Source of the DNA: JBLMYQ01 sp050258375
Lineage (GTDB): Bacteria > Bacillota > Clostridia > Acetivibrionales > UBA4821
Length of the DNA: 64,000 nucleotides
Direction of reading: 5' to 3'
Assembly (NCBI GenBank): GCA_050258375.1
Contig: JBLMYQ010000082.1
Span: 43,977 to 107,976, forward strand
The translations under genes and the position numbers were made by a program. Position 1 is the stretch's first letter. The number at the start of each line of letters is the position of its first letter. Under the pieces are notes generated by a model, which ran no database searches, was not told the origin of the DNA, and saw nothing but the letters and a program-made list of their open reading frames with translations. Of this stretch, positions 52,929 to 62,672 are shown piece by piece.

Positions 52929-53021
52929 TTTACGTCCCCCTCTCAACTTCTCTTATACTTAAAACTAAGTATAACACCTCCCTCTTTATAATTATCAACA
53001 GGGATTTTTCATATTATATAA

Positions 53022-53065
53022 ATAAAAAAACAAGCTTATTATATCATCATAATTAAGCTTGTTTC
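53022..53065 (-). terminator. Terminator of the pur/his cluster
   Basis: On the minus strand AACAAGCTTA (53063-53054) pairs with TAAGCTTGTT (53038-53029), followed by a T-run (53030-53024). It closes the cluster after purD. Confidence 0.8.
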
Positions 53066-53093
53066 AATAATCTTTTTGGATTCATATTTAGAT

Positions 53094-54350
53094 TTACTTT
53101 TTTCCAATATCCCTTCTAAAATGCGCACCTTCAAAATGAATCTTTTCTACTCCTGCATAAGCCTTTTCCAATGCTTTATCCAGGCTTTCTCCAATTGCTG
53201 TCACACCAAGCACCCTTCCACCTGCAGTTACCAGCTTACCTTCATCCAGCCTTGTCCCTGCGCTGAATACTATGCAATCAAGCTCTTCGGCTTGCTTGAT
53301 TCCTGTTATTTCATATCCATTCTTATATTCTCCAGGATAACCTCCTGATGCCATAACGACACAGGCAGAGCCACCCTCATGCCATTCAATATCAATCTTA
53401 TCCAACCGCTCATCAATAATAGCTTCAAATATATCAATCAGGTCTGTTTTAAGCATCGGAAGAACAGCTTGGGTTTCAGGGTCTCCAAATCTTGCATTGT
53501 ACTCAAGCACCTTTGGTCCATCCTTGGTGAACATTAACCCAAAATACAATATTCCTTTAAGTTTTCTATTTTCAGCTTCCATAGCTTTGATTGTAGGAAT
53601 ATAAATATGTTCCATGCAATAATCAGCTATTTCCTTTGTATATATCCTGCTAGGGGCAAAAACACCCATTCCTCCGGTATTTGGACCCTGGTCGTTATCA
53701 TAGACTCTTTTGTGGTCTTGAGCACTTACCATCGGTATTATTGTTTTCCCATCAGTAAAAGATACCATCGAAACCTCTTGCCCAATCAGGAATTCTTCAA
53801 TTACAATCCTGCTTCCTGATTCGCCAAACTTCTTTTCAGTCATTATTTCATCAACAGCAGAAAATGCCTCCTGCAAATCCTGTGCAATGATTACTCCCTT
53901 TCCAAGTGCAAGCCCTTCAGCCTTAACAACCGTTGGAAATGAACAAGTCTTAAGGTATTCTTTAGCTTTTTGAGGCTCTTCAAAAACCTCATACTTCGCA
54001 GTAGGAATATTGTATTTTTTCATCAAATCTTTTGAGAAAACCTTGCTTGCTTCTATGTATGCAGCTCTTTTGTTATTTCCAAAAGCTTTTATGCCAGCTT
54101 TTTCAAGTTCATCCACCATTCCCATTGCAAGCGGATCATCAGGTGCAACAACCACAAGGTCTACAGGATTATTTTTAGCCCATCCTACTATTCCATCAAG
54201 GTCAGTTGCCTTTATGTTTATACATTCCGCAAGACTTGCTATCCCTCCATTACCTGGTGCACAAAAAATCTTTGAAACCTTCGGGCTCTGTGCAAGCTTC
54301 CAGACTATCGCATGCTCACGGCCTCCGCCGCCTATAACCAAAATTTTCAT
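53094..54350 (-). CDS. purD: Phosphoribosylamine-glycine ligase
   Basis: 418 residues, ATP-grasp. Opening ILVIGGGGREHAIVWKL, ATP-binding EEFLIGQEVSM and the DxNARFGDPETQ-type motif (EYNARFGDPETQ). Second step of purine synthesis. AGGGGGTATAT precedes ATG 54350. Last gene of the cluster. Confidence 0.97.
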   Translation of the reverse strand: MKILVIGGGGREHAIVWKLAQSPKVSKIFCAPGNGGIASLAECINIKATDLDGIVGWAKNNPVDLVVVAPDDPLAMGMVDELEKAGIKAFGNNKRAAYIEASKVFSKDLMKKYNIPTAKYEVFEEPQKAKEYLKTCSFPTVVKAEGLALGKGVIIAQDLQEAFSAVDEIMTEKKFGESGSRIVIEEFLIGQEVSMVSFTDGKTIIPMVSAQDHKRVYDNDQGPNTGGMGVFAPSRIYTKEIADYCMEHIYIPTIKAMEAENRKLKGILYFGLMFTKDGPKVLEYNARFGDPETQAVLPMLKTDLIDIFEAIIDERLDKIDIEWHEGGSACVVMASGGYPGEYKNGYEITGIKQAEELDCIVFSAGTRLDEGKLVTAGGRVLGVTAIGESLDKALEKAYAGVEKIHFEGAHFRRDIGKK

Positions 54351-54380
54351 ATATACCCCCTGCTAAATTAGGTAAATTTT

Positions 54381-55823
54381 TTATTCAGTAGGATTCCAAA
54401 TTATTTTTCCATTAATGCCAAAATATCCTTCTTTATTTCCGTCTTTAACCACAAGTACTTTCTCTCTTAAAACTGATACCATATCAAATCTAGGCTCTAT
54501 TATTACTTTGCCCCTTCCATCTAAGCAGCCTTCTTTAGAGCCAACCTTTACTATAAATAAGTTCTTATTACTAATGGTTATATCCTCGTATTGGAAAGGT
54601 ATTACCGTTTGACCCTTTTTGTCAATGCATCCCCATTTCTCCCCAACAGCTACACGTGCCAACCCGTCCTTATGAAAACTATCTGCTTTGCTATATTTAG
54701 GTTCAATTACATAACTACCATTACAATCGATATACCCATAACTTCCTTTGAGCTCTACAAGGGCTAATCCTTCAGAGTAGGGCTCTATTTGATCAAATAT
54801 AGGCTTAATTATAGTTTCCCCTGCATTATTTATACATCCCCATTTACCACCGACTTGTACAAATATTAATCCTTCTTCAGTTTCAACAATTTCGTCGTAT
54901 TGTGGTTTAATTATTATTTTATTTGCCTTATCAATAAATCCATACTTATTTGCTATCATTATCTGAGCAAGTCCCCGAGCATTAAAGCTGCCAGCATAAT
55001 CATACTTAGGCTCTATTACGTACTTCCCTTTTTTATCTATATATCCAAATTTATTATTAACCACAACTACTGCTAACCCTTCTTTTGAAAAGGTATTCGC
55101 AGCATCAAACTTATGTGGAATTACCATATTGCCATTTTGGTCGTAAAACCCATATTTCCCAGATAACTTAGCAGCAATAAGTCCTTCTGTAAAAATATCT
55201 ATAGTAGAATATTTTGCAGGTAATATTATACGACCTGTTTTATCTATTAAACCAAATTCTTTGGCAGTTTCTACGACACCAACGCCATTTTTAAAATCAC
55301 CAACACTATCGAATTGTGGCTGCACAATTATTTTTCCCGTTTTATCTATACAACCATATTTACCATTTAATTCTACACGAGCAAATCCTTCATCAAATGA
55401 TGTCATAAAATCAAATTGTGGTTTTATTATTTCACGACCTTTTTTATCAATCACCCCATACTTATTCCCTAATTTTATTATAGCAACTCCATCACTAAAG
55501 AACCTAACGTCATCATATTTGGGTGCTATTACAACTTTGCCGTCTGCATCGATATACCCATATTTATTGTTAACCTTCACAATAGCCAATCCTTCGTTAA
55601 AACCATCTGCACTATCAAAAGAAGGCTGGACTATGATTTTTCCTTCACTGTTTATAAACCCATACTTACCATCTTTTTTTATTAAAAGTAAATATCTTTG
55701 ATTGCTGCTTTGTTGTTCTTGTGTATTTTCTTGTACAACCGACTTGCTACAGCCCGTAAAAAATAAAAAACAAATACAAAGAAATAAACTCCAAAGGCTT
55801 ACTTGTCTTTTCGCAATTAACAT
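54381..55823 (-). CDS. WG-repeat lipoprotein inside the purine cluster
   Basis: 480 residues. Lipoprotein signal with lipobox FTGC (Cys25), then 13 WG repeats of about 35 residues (KYGFINSEGKIIVQPSFD, KYGYIDADGKVVIAPKYD and so on) forming an expected beta-rich solenoid on the cell surface. Such proteins have no known enzymatic role; binding or structural functions are assumed. It sits between purH and purD with 22-30 nt gaps, so it is co-transcribed, which is odd for a surface protein. Confidence 0.88.
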   Translation of the reverse strand: MLIAKRQVSLWSLFLCICFLFFTGCSKSVVQENTQEQQSSNQRYLLLIKKDGKYGFINSEGKIIVQPSFDSADGFNEGLAIVKVNNKYGYIDADGKVVIAPKYDDVRFFSDGVAIIKLGNKYGVIDKKGREIIKPQFDFMTSFDEGFARVELNGKYGCIDKTGKIIVQPQFDSVGDFKNGVGVVETAKEFGLIDKTGRIILPAKYSTIDIFTEGLIAAKLSGKYGFYDQNGNMVIPHKFDAANTFSKEGLAVVVVNNKFGYIDKKGKYVIEPKYDYAGSFNARGLAQIMIANKYGFIDKANKIIIKPQYDEIVETEEGLIFVQVGGKWGCINNAGETIIKPIFDQIEPYSEGLALVELKGSYGYIDCNGSYVIEPKYSKADSFHKDGLARVAVGEKWGCIDKKGQTVIPFQYEDITISNKNLFIVKVGSKEGCLDGRGKVIIEPRFDMVSVLREKVLVVKDGNKEGYFGINGKIIWNPTE

Positions 55824-55845
55824 ATACTACCCTCCATAACAATTT

Positions 55846-57390
55846 TTAGTGTTTAAAATGCCTAACCCCTGTAAATATCATCCCAATCCCAGCCTTGTCG
55901 CAGGCATCAATTGCATCCTGGTCCCTGATTGAGCCTCCAGGTTGAATTATTGCAGTAATTCCTGCCTTTGCCGCTGCCTCTACATTATCTGCAAATGGTA
56001 AGTATGCATCTGATGCAAGCACAGCACCTTTCGCCTTTTCCCCAGCTCTTTCAGCCGCATTTGAAGTTGACCATACTCTATTAGTTTGACCAGGTCCTAA
56101 TCCTACAGTTTGCTTGTCCTTAACAAGTGCTATAGCATTCGATTTCATGTGTTTAACAACCTTCCAAGCAAACATTAAATCATCCATCTTTTCCTTCGGA
56201 GGCTGAACCTTAGTAACAACCTTCATTTCCTCCTGATTTAACAGCTCTGAATTTACATCCTGAACAAGGATTCCTCCTCCAACCTTTTTATAATCACGGG
56301 TTCCTTCTGGATATTTCTTTAAGATTTCATCAATTTGAAGTATGCGGATATTTTTCTTGGATTTTAATATTTCTAGAGCTTCTTGTGAAAATGAAGGTGC
56401 CATCAATATTTCAACAAATATTTTATTTATTTCTTCTGCTGTTTTTGCATCTACTTCTCTGTTGATTGCTACTATTCCGCCGTATATGGATACAGGATCA
56501 CAATCGTATGCCTTAATATATGCTTCTAAAACAGTGTCTGCACTTCCAACCCCACAAGGATTTGTATGCTTGACTGCAACCACTGTGGGCTCTTCAAATT
56601 CCTTTAATAATTCGAGTGCTCCGTTTGCATCATTAATATTATTAAATGAAAGCTCCTTCCCATGAAGCTGTACTGCAGAAGCAAGTGTCCCTGCATTCTT
56701 TCCTACTTCTTTATAGAATACAGCGCTTTGATGTGGATTTTCACCATATCGCATATCCTGTGCCTTTTCAAATGTGATTGTTAAAGTTTTGGGATATTTA
56801 TCTCCATTTGCCTTATCTCTCAAATAACCTGCTATCAGTGTATCATAATGACTTGTATGCTCAAATACCTTCCATGCCAATCTGAATTTTGTTTCCTTTA
56901 AAATATCTTTTTTACTTTTTAGCTCATTTAGAACAGTTTCATAATCCTCCGGATCAACAACAACTGCAACATCCTGGTAATTTTTTGCTGCAGCCCTGAG
57001 CATTGTAGGTCCGCCTATATCAATATTTTCAATTGCTTCATGAAGCTCAACCCCTTCTTTAAGGATTGTTTGTTTAAAGGGGTATAGATTTATAATAACC
57101 AAATCAATTGTTTCAATATTCAGCTTTTTAATCTGCTCCATATGCTCCGGATTGCTTCTCATCGCAAGGATTCCTGCATGGATTACTGGATGAAGCGTTT
57201 TTACCCTGCCGTCAAGGCATTCAGGAAATCCGGTAACATCAGAAATACCTGTTACCTTTACGCCAGCATTTTTTAAGGTATTGTATGTACCTCCGGTTGA
57301 GATTATTTCAATTCCCAAGCTCTCTAATTCTTTTCCTAATTCTACTATTCCTGTTTTGTCTGAAACACTAATCAATGCACGTTTAACCAC
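55846..57390 (-). CDS. purH: Bifunctional AICAR transformylase / IMP cyclohydrolase
   Basis: 514 residues. GTG start with GGGAGG at 9 nt. N-terminal MGS-like IMP cyclohydrolase (about 1-150, ALISVSDKTGIVELG, STGGTYNTLKNAG) and C-terminal AICARFT with VAVKHTNPCGVG. It performs the last two steps to IMP. Confidence 0.98.
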   Translation of the reverse strand: MVKRALISVSDKTGIVELGKELESLGIEIISTGGTYNTLKNAGVKVTGISDVTGFPECLDGRVKTLHPVIHAGILAMRSNPEHMEQIKKLNIETIDLVIINLYPFKQTILKEGVELHEAIENIDIGGPTMLRAAAKNYQDVAVVVDPEDYETVLNELKSKKDILKETKFRLAWKVFEHTSHYDTLIAGYLRDKANGDKYPKTLTITFEKAQDMRYGENPHQSAVFYKEVGKNAGTLASAVQLHGKELSFNNINDANGALELLKEFEEPTVVAVKHTNPCGVGSADTVLEAYIKAYDCDPVSIYGGIVAINREVDAKTAEEINKIFVEILMAPSFSQEALEILKSKKNIRILQIDEILKKYPEGTRDYKKVGGGILVQDVNSELLNQEEMKVVTKVQPPKEKMDDLMFAWKVVKHMKSNAIALVKDKQTVGLGPGQTNRVWSTSNAAERAGEKAKGAVLASDAYLPFADNVEAAAKAGITAIIQPGGSIRDQDAIDACDKAGIGMIFTGVRHFKH

Positions 57391-57419
57391 TTCTATTTCC
57401 TCCCTTAATAAAATTTAAA

Positions 57420-57608
57420 CTCACTCCTATCCCCTCATGGGGATTAGTATTCCACTTAAGTCTCCCTCAGAATTATACTTTTCCTCCCCTCTATTTTAAG
57501 AGAGGGGAGATAAACAGGATTCTTTGATTCAGATGGGGTGTTTTTCTCCAAATGAATCTTAGAAGCCGTTATCCAGGGACGATAGTCCTCGGATAGAGGG
57601 GTGAGTTA
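57420..57608. repeat. Long composite palindromic repeat at the TPR gene stop
   Basis: Left end ACTCACTCCTATCCCCTC, centre CTCCCCTCTATTTTAAGAGAGGGGAG (arms CTCCCCTCT / AGAGGGGAG), right end ATAGAGGGGTGAGTTA, where the final TTA is the stop codon of the TPR gene. The largest member of the dispersed family, spanning nearly the whole intergenic gap before purH. Confidence 0.65.
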
Positions 57609-58802
57609 TTTCCCAAATAACCTTCCCAATAAGGACTTTTTCTTTTCAGGTTCTGTATCCTCTTTTAAAAAATTCGACCCCATATCAAAAAGATTAAAAA
57701 TATAGCTGTCAAGTTTTCCATCAGTATCAAGCTCTTTAATCTTCTCAATTACTTCATCAAGCTCTTTTACTCTCCCAAGCCTTTTCAAACACATTCCCAG
57801 ATTGTAATAATCCGTAGCGTTTGCCTGTCCAAGCTGCATTATTTTTCTATACACCTCTTCAGCCTCACCATTCTTATCCATTGAAACAAGCTCTTCAGCC
57901 AGCTCTCTGCATGACGGAACATGCTCAGAATCTATTTCAAGCGCATTTTTGAATGCCTGAATAGACTTCTCGCGCTGACCGCTTTTCTTTAATGCCATAC
58001 CTAAAAGATAATGAAGGTGTATATATTTGGGAGTAATTTGAATCAAGCTTTCTATCAACGAAACCGCCTTTGCAGGGTCACCATTATAAACTTCGTTTTG
58101 CGCACTATCCAAATCCTTCATACTCTTTTTAGCCTTAACACTTAAGACTAACTTATAGCAATCCTGAACCATCTCAGGATTTGCACTATTTTTTATAACA
58201 TAATCAAGATTTTCAAGGGATTTTTCTTCTTCTCCTGCTTTTGCCAAAAACATTCCGGTAATAAAATGCTTCTCAATAGAATCATCATCCGTATGCTCTT
58301 GTAATAAACTTATAACCTCTTTTATACATTGCTTATAGTTCACTTCTGCAGCTATATCAAATTCTGAAGAAGCATTTCTTTTTATAAAATCCTGAATATT
58401 TTCAATTATCTCTGGCAGAACATTAATTATGCCATCAACCTCGTCTGTATAATTTCTTGAAAATTTTATGGAATCACCTTTACCTATTAATATCTGAACC
58501 GAAACCTTGCTCTTTTCTTCATATTTAATAAACCCAGTTATTTTAAATAATTGTAACTCAGAGTCTTCATTCCAGCTAACATATTCCTGGCTGTCTTCCT
58601 GACTTTCATTCTTATTATTTTTGTCAGCTTCTTCTTTTTTAATTTCAATAGCTTCTGAAAAATGCATTTTAATTATTTCATTAAGAAGATCACCGAATTG
58701 GAGTTGAAACCAATTTGGAATAAAGCTTTGCTGGTTAGCTTCAATAGTTAATCCAGGAATTTCAATTTTCATTTGCGGATTAGAATTATTTTCCGAGTTC
58801 AT
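57606..58802 (-). CDS. TPR-repeat protein inside the purine cluster
   Basis: 398 residues. N-terminal region (about 1-130) of unknown fold with an acidic linker (EADKNNKNESQEDSQE), then TPR repeats (about 150-380: HLHYLLGMALKKSGQREKSIQAFKNALEID, ATDYYNLGMCLKRLGRVKELDEV), and a basic tail KKKSLLGRLFGK that may contact membrane or partner. Soluble, no signal peptide. Likely a scaffold; its purine connection is only positional. Confidence 0.82.
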   Translation of the reverse strand: MNSENNSNPQMKIEIPGLTIEANQQSFIPNWFQLQFGDLLNEIIKMHFSEAIEIKKEEADKNNKNESQEDSQEYVSWNEDSELQLFKITGFIKYEEKSKVSVQILIGKGDSIKFSRNYTDEVDGIINVLPEIIENIQDFIKRNASSEFDIAAEVNYKQCIKEVISLLQEHTDDDSIEKHFITGMFLAKAGEEEKSLENLDYVIKNSANPEMVQDCYKLVLSVKAKKSMKDLDSAQNEVYNGDPAKAVSLIESLIQITPKYIHLHYLLGMALKKSGQREKSIQAFKNALEIDSEHVPSCRELAEELVSMDKNGEAEEVYRKIMQLGQANATDYYNLGMCLKRLGRVKELDEVIEKIKELDTDGKLDSYIFNLFDMGSNFLKEDTEPEKKKSLLGRLFGK

Positions 58803-58807
58803 TTATA

Positions 58808-59434
58808 TCATCCCTTCTGTAACACTCTTCTATCAACTATCTCAAGCTTGTTTTCTGCATATAATTTTACTGCAAGAGGCATCAAAACCCATTCTGCCTC
58901 TTCCATTACTCTCTTTTGTAAAGTTTCAGGTGTGTCATCATCCTTTACCTCAACTGCTTTTTGGAGAATTATCGGTCCTGCATCAGGTTCTAGTTCAACA
59001 AAATGAACAGTTGCGCCTGTTATTTTAGCCCCGTATTTTATAGCTTCTTCATGTACTTTTAAACCATAGTATCCTTTTCCACAAAATGAAGGGATAAGCG
59101 CAGGATGAATGTTTATAATTCTTTTTTCAAATTCTTTTATAAAGGTTTCTCCAAGAATTGATAAGAACCCACAAAGTAGAACAAGTCCAACCCCACGTTC
59201 TTTCATGCTTTTGACAAGTGCTTCATCATACTGGGTTTGAGATTCAAAGGCTTTTCTTGATATGTACTCACCATGAATACCATGTTTCCGGGCTCTTTCA
59301 AGTGCATATGCATTATTTTTACTGGATATAACAGTAACAATTTCAGCATTCTGAATATATCCGGATTGTATTGCATCAATAACCGCTTGAAGATTTGTTC
59401 CGCCACCAGATACAAGCACTCCAATCTTTAGCAA
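58808..59434 (-). CDS. purN: Phosphoribosylglycinamide formyltransferase
   Basis: 208 residues. KIGVLVSGGGTNLQAVIDAI opening, catalytic IINIHPALIPSF and the HFVELEPDAGPII site. Formyl-THF dependent. The start is TTG 59434, overlapping the end of purM by 7 nt; the SD is poorly placed, suggesting translational coupling. Confidence 0.96.
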   Translation of the reverse strand: MLKIGVLVSGGGTNLQAVIDAIQSGYIQNAEIVTVISSKNNAYALERARKHGIHGEYISRKAFESQTQYDEALVKSMKERGVGLVLLCGFLSILGETFIKEFEKRIINIHPALIPSFCGKGYYGLKVHEEAIKYGAKITGATVHFVELEPDAGPIILQKAVEVKDDDTPETLQKRVMEEAEWVLMPLAVKLYAENKLEIVDRRVLQKG

Positions 59435-60450
59435 AGCTCCACACCTGCCTCACCTTCGATTATCTCTCCAATTAAATAAGCCTTTTCTCCTATGCTGCTT
59501 ATATAGCTTATTACTTCTTCGGCAATAGAACTGTCGACCACCACTACCATACCTATACCCATATTAAATGTATTGAACATTTCTTTTTCCTCAATATTTC
59601 CTAAATCCTGAATCAAATTAAAGATTGGCAAAACCGGCCAGCTTCCTTTGTTTATTTTAACCCTTAGACCTTCAGGAATTGTCCTGGGAATATTTTCGTA
59701 GAAGCCGCCGCCAGTCATATTGGCAATACCTTTTAGTTCAAAGCTTTCAAGGAGCTTCAAAATAGGCTTAACATATATTTTTGTAGGCTTCAAAAGCTCT
59801 TCTCCAAGCGTACACCCAAGACTTTTTACATATTCCCTGAGCTTTTCAGCAGAAGGATTTAGTACTTTTCTAACCATTGAATAACCATTACTGTGGATGC
59901 CACTTGAAGAAATACCTATAACGGAATCCCCACTTTTTATGCTTTTTCCATCAATAATTTTTGATTTATCAACTATTCCCACGCAAAAGCCTGCAAGGTC
60001 ATATTCATCTTCTTTATAAAATCCAGGCATTTCAGCAGTCTCTCCACCAACCAAAGAACACCCTGCCAAAACACATCCATCAGCAACTCCCTTCACTATC
60101 TGCTCAATCTGCTCAGGTACATTTTTGCCAACCGCAAGATAATCAAGAAAAAACAAAGGCTCTGCCCCACAGCAGATTACATCATTAACACACATAGCGA
60201 CACAGTCCTGTCCAATTGTATCATGCTTGTCGGTTAAAAATGCAATTTTAAGCTTTGTTCCAACCCCATCAGTACCAGAAACAAGAACTGGTTCTTTATA
60301 CTTTCCGGTAGAAAGTGCAAACAAACCTCCAAACCCTCCTAAATCCGTCAAAACCTCAGACCTAAAAGTATTTTTCACATGCTTCTTTATTAGCTCAACT
60401 GATTTGTACCCTGCCTCTACATTCACTCCTGAATCTTTGTAAGTAAGCAT
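59428..60450 (-). CDS. purM: Phosphoribosylformylglycinamidine cyclo-ligase
   Basis: 340 residues. TYKDSGVNVEAGYKSVELIK opening, VSGTDGVGTKLKIA and GGETAEMPGFY landmarks. Makes AIR from FGAM. AAAAGGAG precedes ATG 60450; overlaps purN by 7 nt. Confidence 0.98.
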   Translation of the reverse strand: MLTYKDSGVNVEAGYKSVELIKKHVKNTFRSEVLTDLGGFGGLFALSTGKYKEPVLVSGTDGVGTKLKIAFLTDKHDTIGQDCVAMCVNDVICCGAEPLFFLDYLAVGKNVPEQIEQIVKGVADGCVLAGCSLVGGETAEMPGFYKEDEYDLAGFCVGIVDKSKIIDGKSIKSGDSVIGISSSGIHSNGYSMVRKVLNPSAEKLREYVKSLGCTLGEELLKPTKIYVKPILKLLESFELKGIANMTGGGFYENIPRTIPEGLRVKINKGSWPVLPIFNLIQDLGNIEEKEMFNTFNMGIGMVVVVDSSIAEEVISYISSIGEKAYLIGEIIEGEAGVELC

Positions 60451-60463
60451 TTAAATCTCCTTT

Positions 60464-61177
60464 TCATTTATATATTTCAATAATTTGCTGCATTGTAATA
60501 TTCCCAGAATAAAGAGCTTTTCCAACTATTGCTCCTTTAGCACCAGCTTGTTTTAATTCTATCAAATCATCAAGAGAGCCTACTCCTCCGGATGCAATTA
60601 CATCAATTCCTGTCTGCTGAACAAGAACCTTTATCCCATCAGTATCAGGGCCTTGTAAAGTCCCATCTCTTGATATTTCTGTGCAAATAATTGTTTTGAT
60701 ACCCATTTTTTTAATTTCTTTTGCAAAATCCAATGTTGTTCGTGAGCTTTTAGTTTCCCAGCCTTGTATTGCTACAAGCCCATCCTTGGAATCAATTCCA
60801 ACTACAAGTTTTTCCCCAAGCTCTTCAACAGCCTTCGGAAGCATTGCCGGCTCAGTAATAGCAGATGTCCCAATAATTATTCTTTCTGCCCCAATCTCAA
60901 TAATCTTTTTTGCAGTATCAATATTTCTTATTCCTCCACCAATTTGTACAGGAATATTTACAGCTTTTATAATTTTCTGTATGGTTTCAAGATTCTGCGG
61001 AGAACCAGCTCTTGCCCCATCAAGGTCAACAACATGGAGATATTTGGCACCTTGGTTCTGCCAATTTAATGCCATTCCTGCAGGATCATCAGAGTATACC
61101 GTTTCCTTATCAAATTCACCTTTATACAGCCTGACACATTTGCCATTTCTTATATCAATTGCCGGAAAAACAATCAT
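60464..61177 (-). CDS. hisA: Phosphoribosylformimino-AICAR ribotide isomerase
   Basis: 237 residues, (beta/alpha)8 barrel. Opening IVFPAIDIRNGKCVRLYKG with the first catalytic Asp, VQIGGGIRN phosphate site and ICTEISRDGTLQGPD second catalytic Asp. The start overlaps hisIE by 4 nt. Confidence 0.98.
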   Translation of the reverse strand: MIVFPAIDIRNGKCVRLYKGEFDKETVYSDDPAGMALNWQNQGAKYLHVVDLDGARAGSPQNLETIQKIIKAVNIPVQIGGGIRNIDTAKKIIEIGAERIIIGTSAITEPAMLPKAVEELGEKLVVGIDSKDGLVAIQGWETKSSRTTLDFAKEIKKMGIKTIICTEISRDGTLQGPDTDGIKVLVQQTGIDVIASGGVGSLDDLIELKQAGAKGAIVGKALYSGNITMQQIIEIYK

Positions 61178-61827
61178 TTTTTGTCCTCCCCTAATCTCCT
61201 ACCTTTCAGTTCTCTTGCAATATCATCAAAGCTCATTCCACTTTCAACCAGAAGAACCGCCAAATGATACATCAAATCAGCAGTTTCATAGCGTATTTCA
61301 TCAACAGATTTATTTTTTGCCGCAATTATTACTTCTGCCGTTTCTTCTCCTACCTTTTTCAATATTTTATCTAAACCTTTATCGAATAGGTAGTTTGTAT
61401 ATGAACCTTCTTTAGGTTTATTCTTCCTATCTATGATTACCTTATAAAGCTCGGCTATTACGTTCTCAAAAGATTCATCTTTTTCTGCTTCCTCAACAAG
61501 ATTTATTGGTGTATTAAAAAAGCAATTTCTGCTGCCAGTATGACATGCAGAGCCTTTTTGTTCAACCTTTAAAAGAAGGGTATCCCCATCACAGTCGTAG
61601 GAAATGCTTTTTAAAGTTTGGAAATTGCCTGATGTTTCACCTTTAAGCCAAAGCTTCTGGCGGCTCCTGCTGAAATAATGAATCTTTTTAGTTTCAATCG
61701 TAAGCTTTAGTGATTCTTTATTCATGTAGGCAAGCATTAATACTTCACCGGTTTTATAATCTTGCGCGATAGCAGGAACAAGACCATTATCATCATATTT
61801 TAATTTTTCAATAAAGTCCATAGTCAT
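61174..61827 (-). CDS. hisIE: Bifunctional phosphoribosyl-AMP cyclohydrolase / phosphoribosyl-ATP pyrophosphatase
   Basis: 217 residues. N-terminal cyclohydrolase (SYDCDGDTLLLKVEQKGSAC and HTGSRNCFF, metal ligands) fused to a C-terminal pyrophosphatase (VGEETAEVIIAAKN, ETADLMYHLAVLL). Catalyses steps 2 and 3 of histidine synthesis. Overlaps hisF and hisA by 4 nt each (ATGA). Confidence 0.97.
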   Translation of the reverse strand: MTMDFIEKLKYDDNGLVPAIAQDYKTGEVLMLAYMNKESLKLTIETKKIHYFSRSRQKLWLKGETSGNFQTLKSISYDCDGDTLLLKVEQKGSACHTGSRNCFFNTPINLVEEAEKDESFENVIAELYKVIIDRKNKPKEGSYTNYLFDKGLDKILKKVGEETAEVIIAAKNKSVDEIRYETADLMYHLAVLLVESGMSFDDIARELKGRRLGEDKK

Positions 61828-62582
61828 ATCCTCATCTCAATATTTTTTTTATCTAAATATTTTTTAAGCTCATCAATTTCAAGCTCTCTATAATGAAAAA
61901 GCGAAGCCGCTAAAGCCGCATCTGCCCCTGCTTCATAAAACACCTCATGAAAGTGCTCCTTGTTTCCTGCTCCTCCCGAAGCTATAACCGGAATATTAAC
62001 TTTATTGCAAATACTCTTTGTAAGAGCTATATCATAACCATTTTTTGTTCCATCAGCATCCATGCTTGTAAGAAGTATTTCTCCTGCCCCAAGCTCCTCT
62101 GCCTGTACAGCCCATTCCACAGCATCAAGGCCTGTATTATTTCTTCCTCCATGAGAATAGACATCCCAACCGCCTTTAGTATTCTTCTTTGCATCAATAG
62201 CAACAACCACACACTGCTTTCCGAATTTCCATGCGGCATCAGAAATAAGCTTTGGTTCATTAATTGCAGCCGAGTTTATCGATATCTTGTCAGCTCCAGC
62301 CTTTAATATTTCTCTAAAATCATCGACTGTTCTTATGCCTCCGCCAACAGTAAATGGGATAAATATCTGCTGTGCTACCTTTTCAACCACATTGATTAGA
62401 ATATTTCGTGCGTCTGAAGAAGCTGTTATATCAAGAAATACAAGCTCATCTGCTCCAGCTTTATCATAAATTTTTGCAACCTGAACAGGGTCTCCTGCAT
62501 CCTTTAAATTCAGAAAATTAACCCCTTTGACTACCCTGCCTTCATTTACATCCAAGCAAGGAATAATTCTTTTAGTAAGCAT
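61824..62582 (-). CDS. hisF: Imidazole glycerol phosphate synthase cyclase subunit
   Basis: 252 residues. RIIPCLDVNEGRVVKGVNF opening, catalytic Asp in PCLD and in SMDADGTKNGYD. Uses ammonia from HisH to close the imidazole ring. Confidence 0.98.
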   Translation of the reverse strand: MLTKRIIPCLDVNEGRVVKGVNFLNLKDAGDPVQVAKIYDKAGADELVFLDITASSDARNILINVVEKVAQQIFIPFTVGGGIRTVDDFREILKAGADKISINSAAINEPKLISDAAWKFGKQCVVVAIDAKKNTKGGWDVYSHGGRNNTGLDAVEWAVQAEELGAGEILLTSMDADGTKNGYDIALTKSICNKVNIPVIASGGAGNKEHFHEVFYEAGADAALAASLFHYRELEIDELKKYLDKKNIEMRI

Positions 62583-62585
62583 AAC

Positions 62586-62672
62586 CCACCCTTCTATCTT
62601 CCCTCTCTATTTTATTACAATATCTCCTTATTCCCCTTCTATTGTAAAGAGAAGGGGCTAGGGGATGAGTTC
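62586..62672. repeat. Palindromic repeat reaching into the end of hisH
   Basis: CCCTTCTATCTTCCCTCTC, then CCCCTTCTATTGTAAAGAGAAGGGG (arms CCCCTTCT / AGAAGGGG) and GCTAGGGGATGAGTTC. The TAG stop of hisH (62660-62658) and its last codons (ELIP) fall inside the right arm. Confidence 0.65.

Noticed and set aside
60681..61415. A 244-codon plus-strand open frame across hisA/hisIE
   Set aside because: Antisense to two certain histidine genes; composition is typical of reverse-frame reading of AT-rich coding DNA, and there is no RBS.
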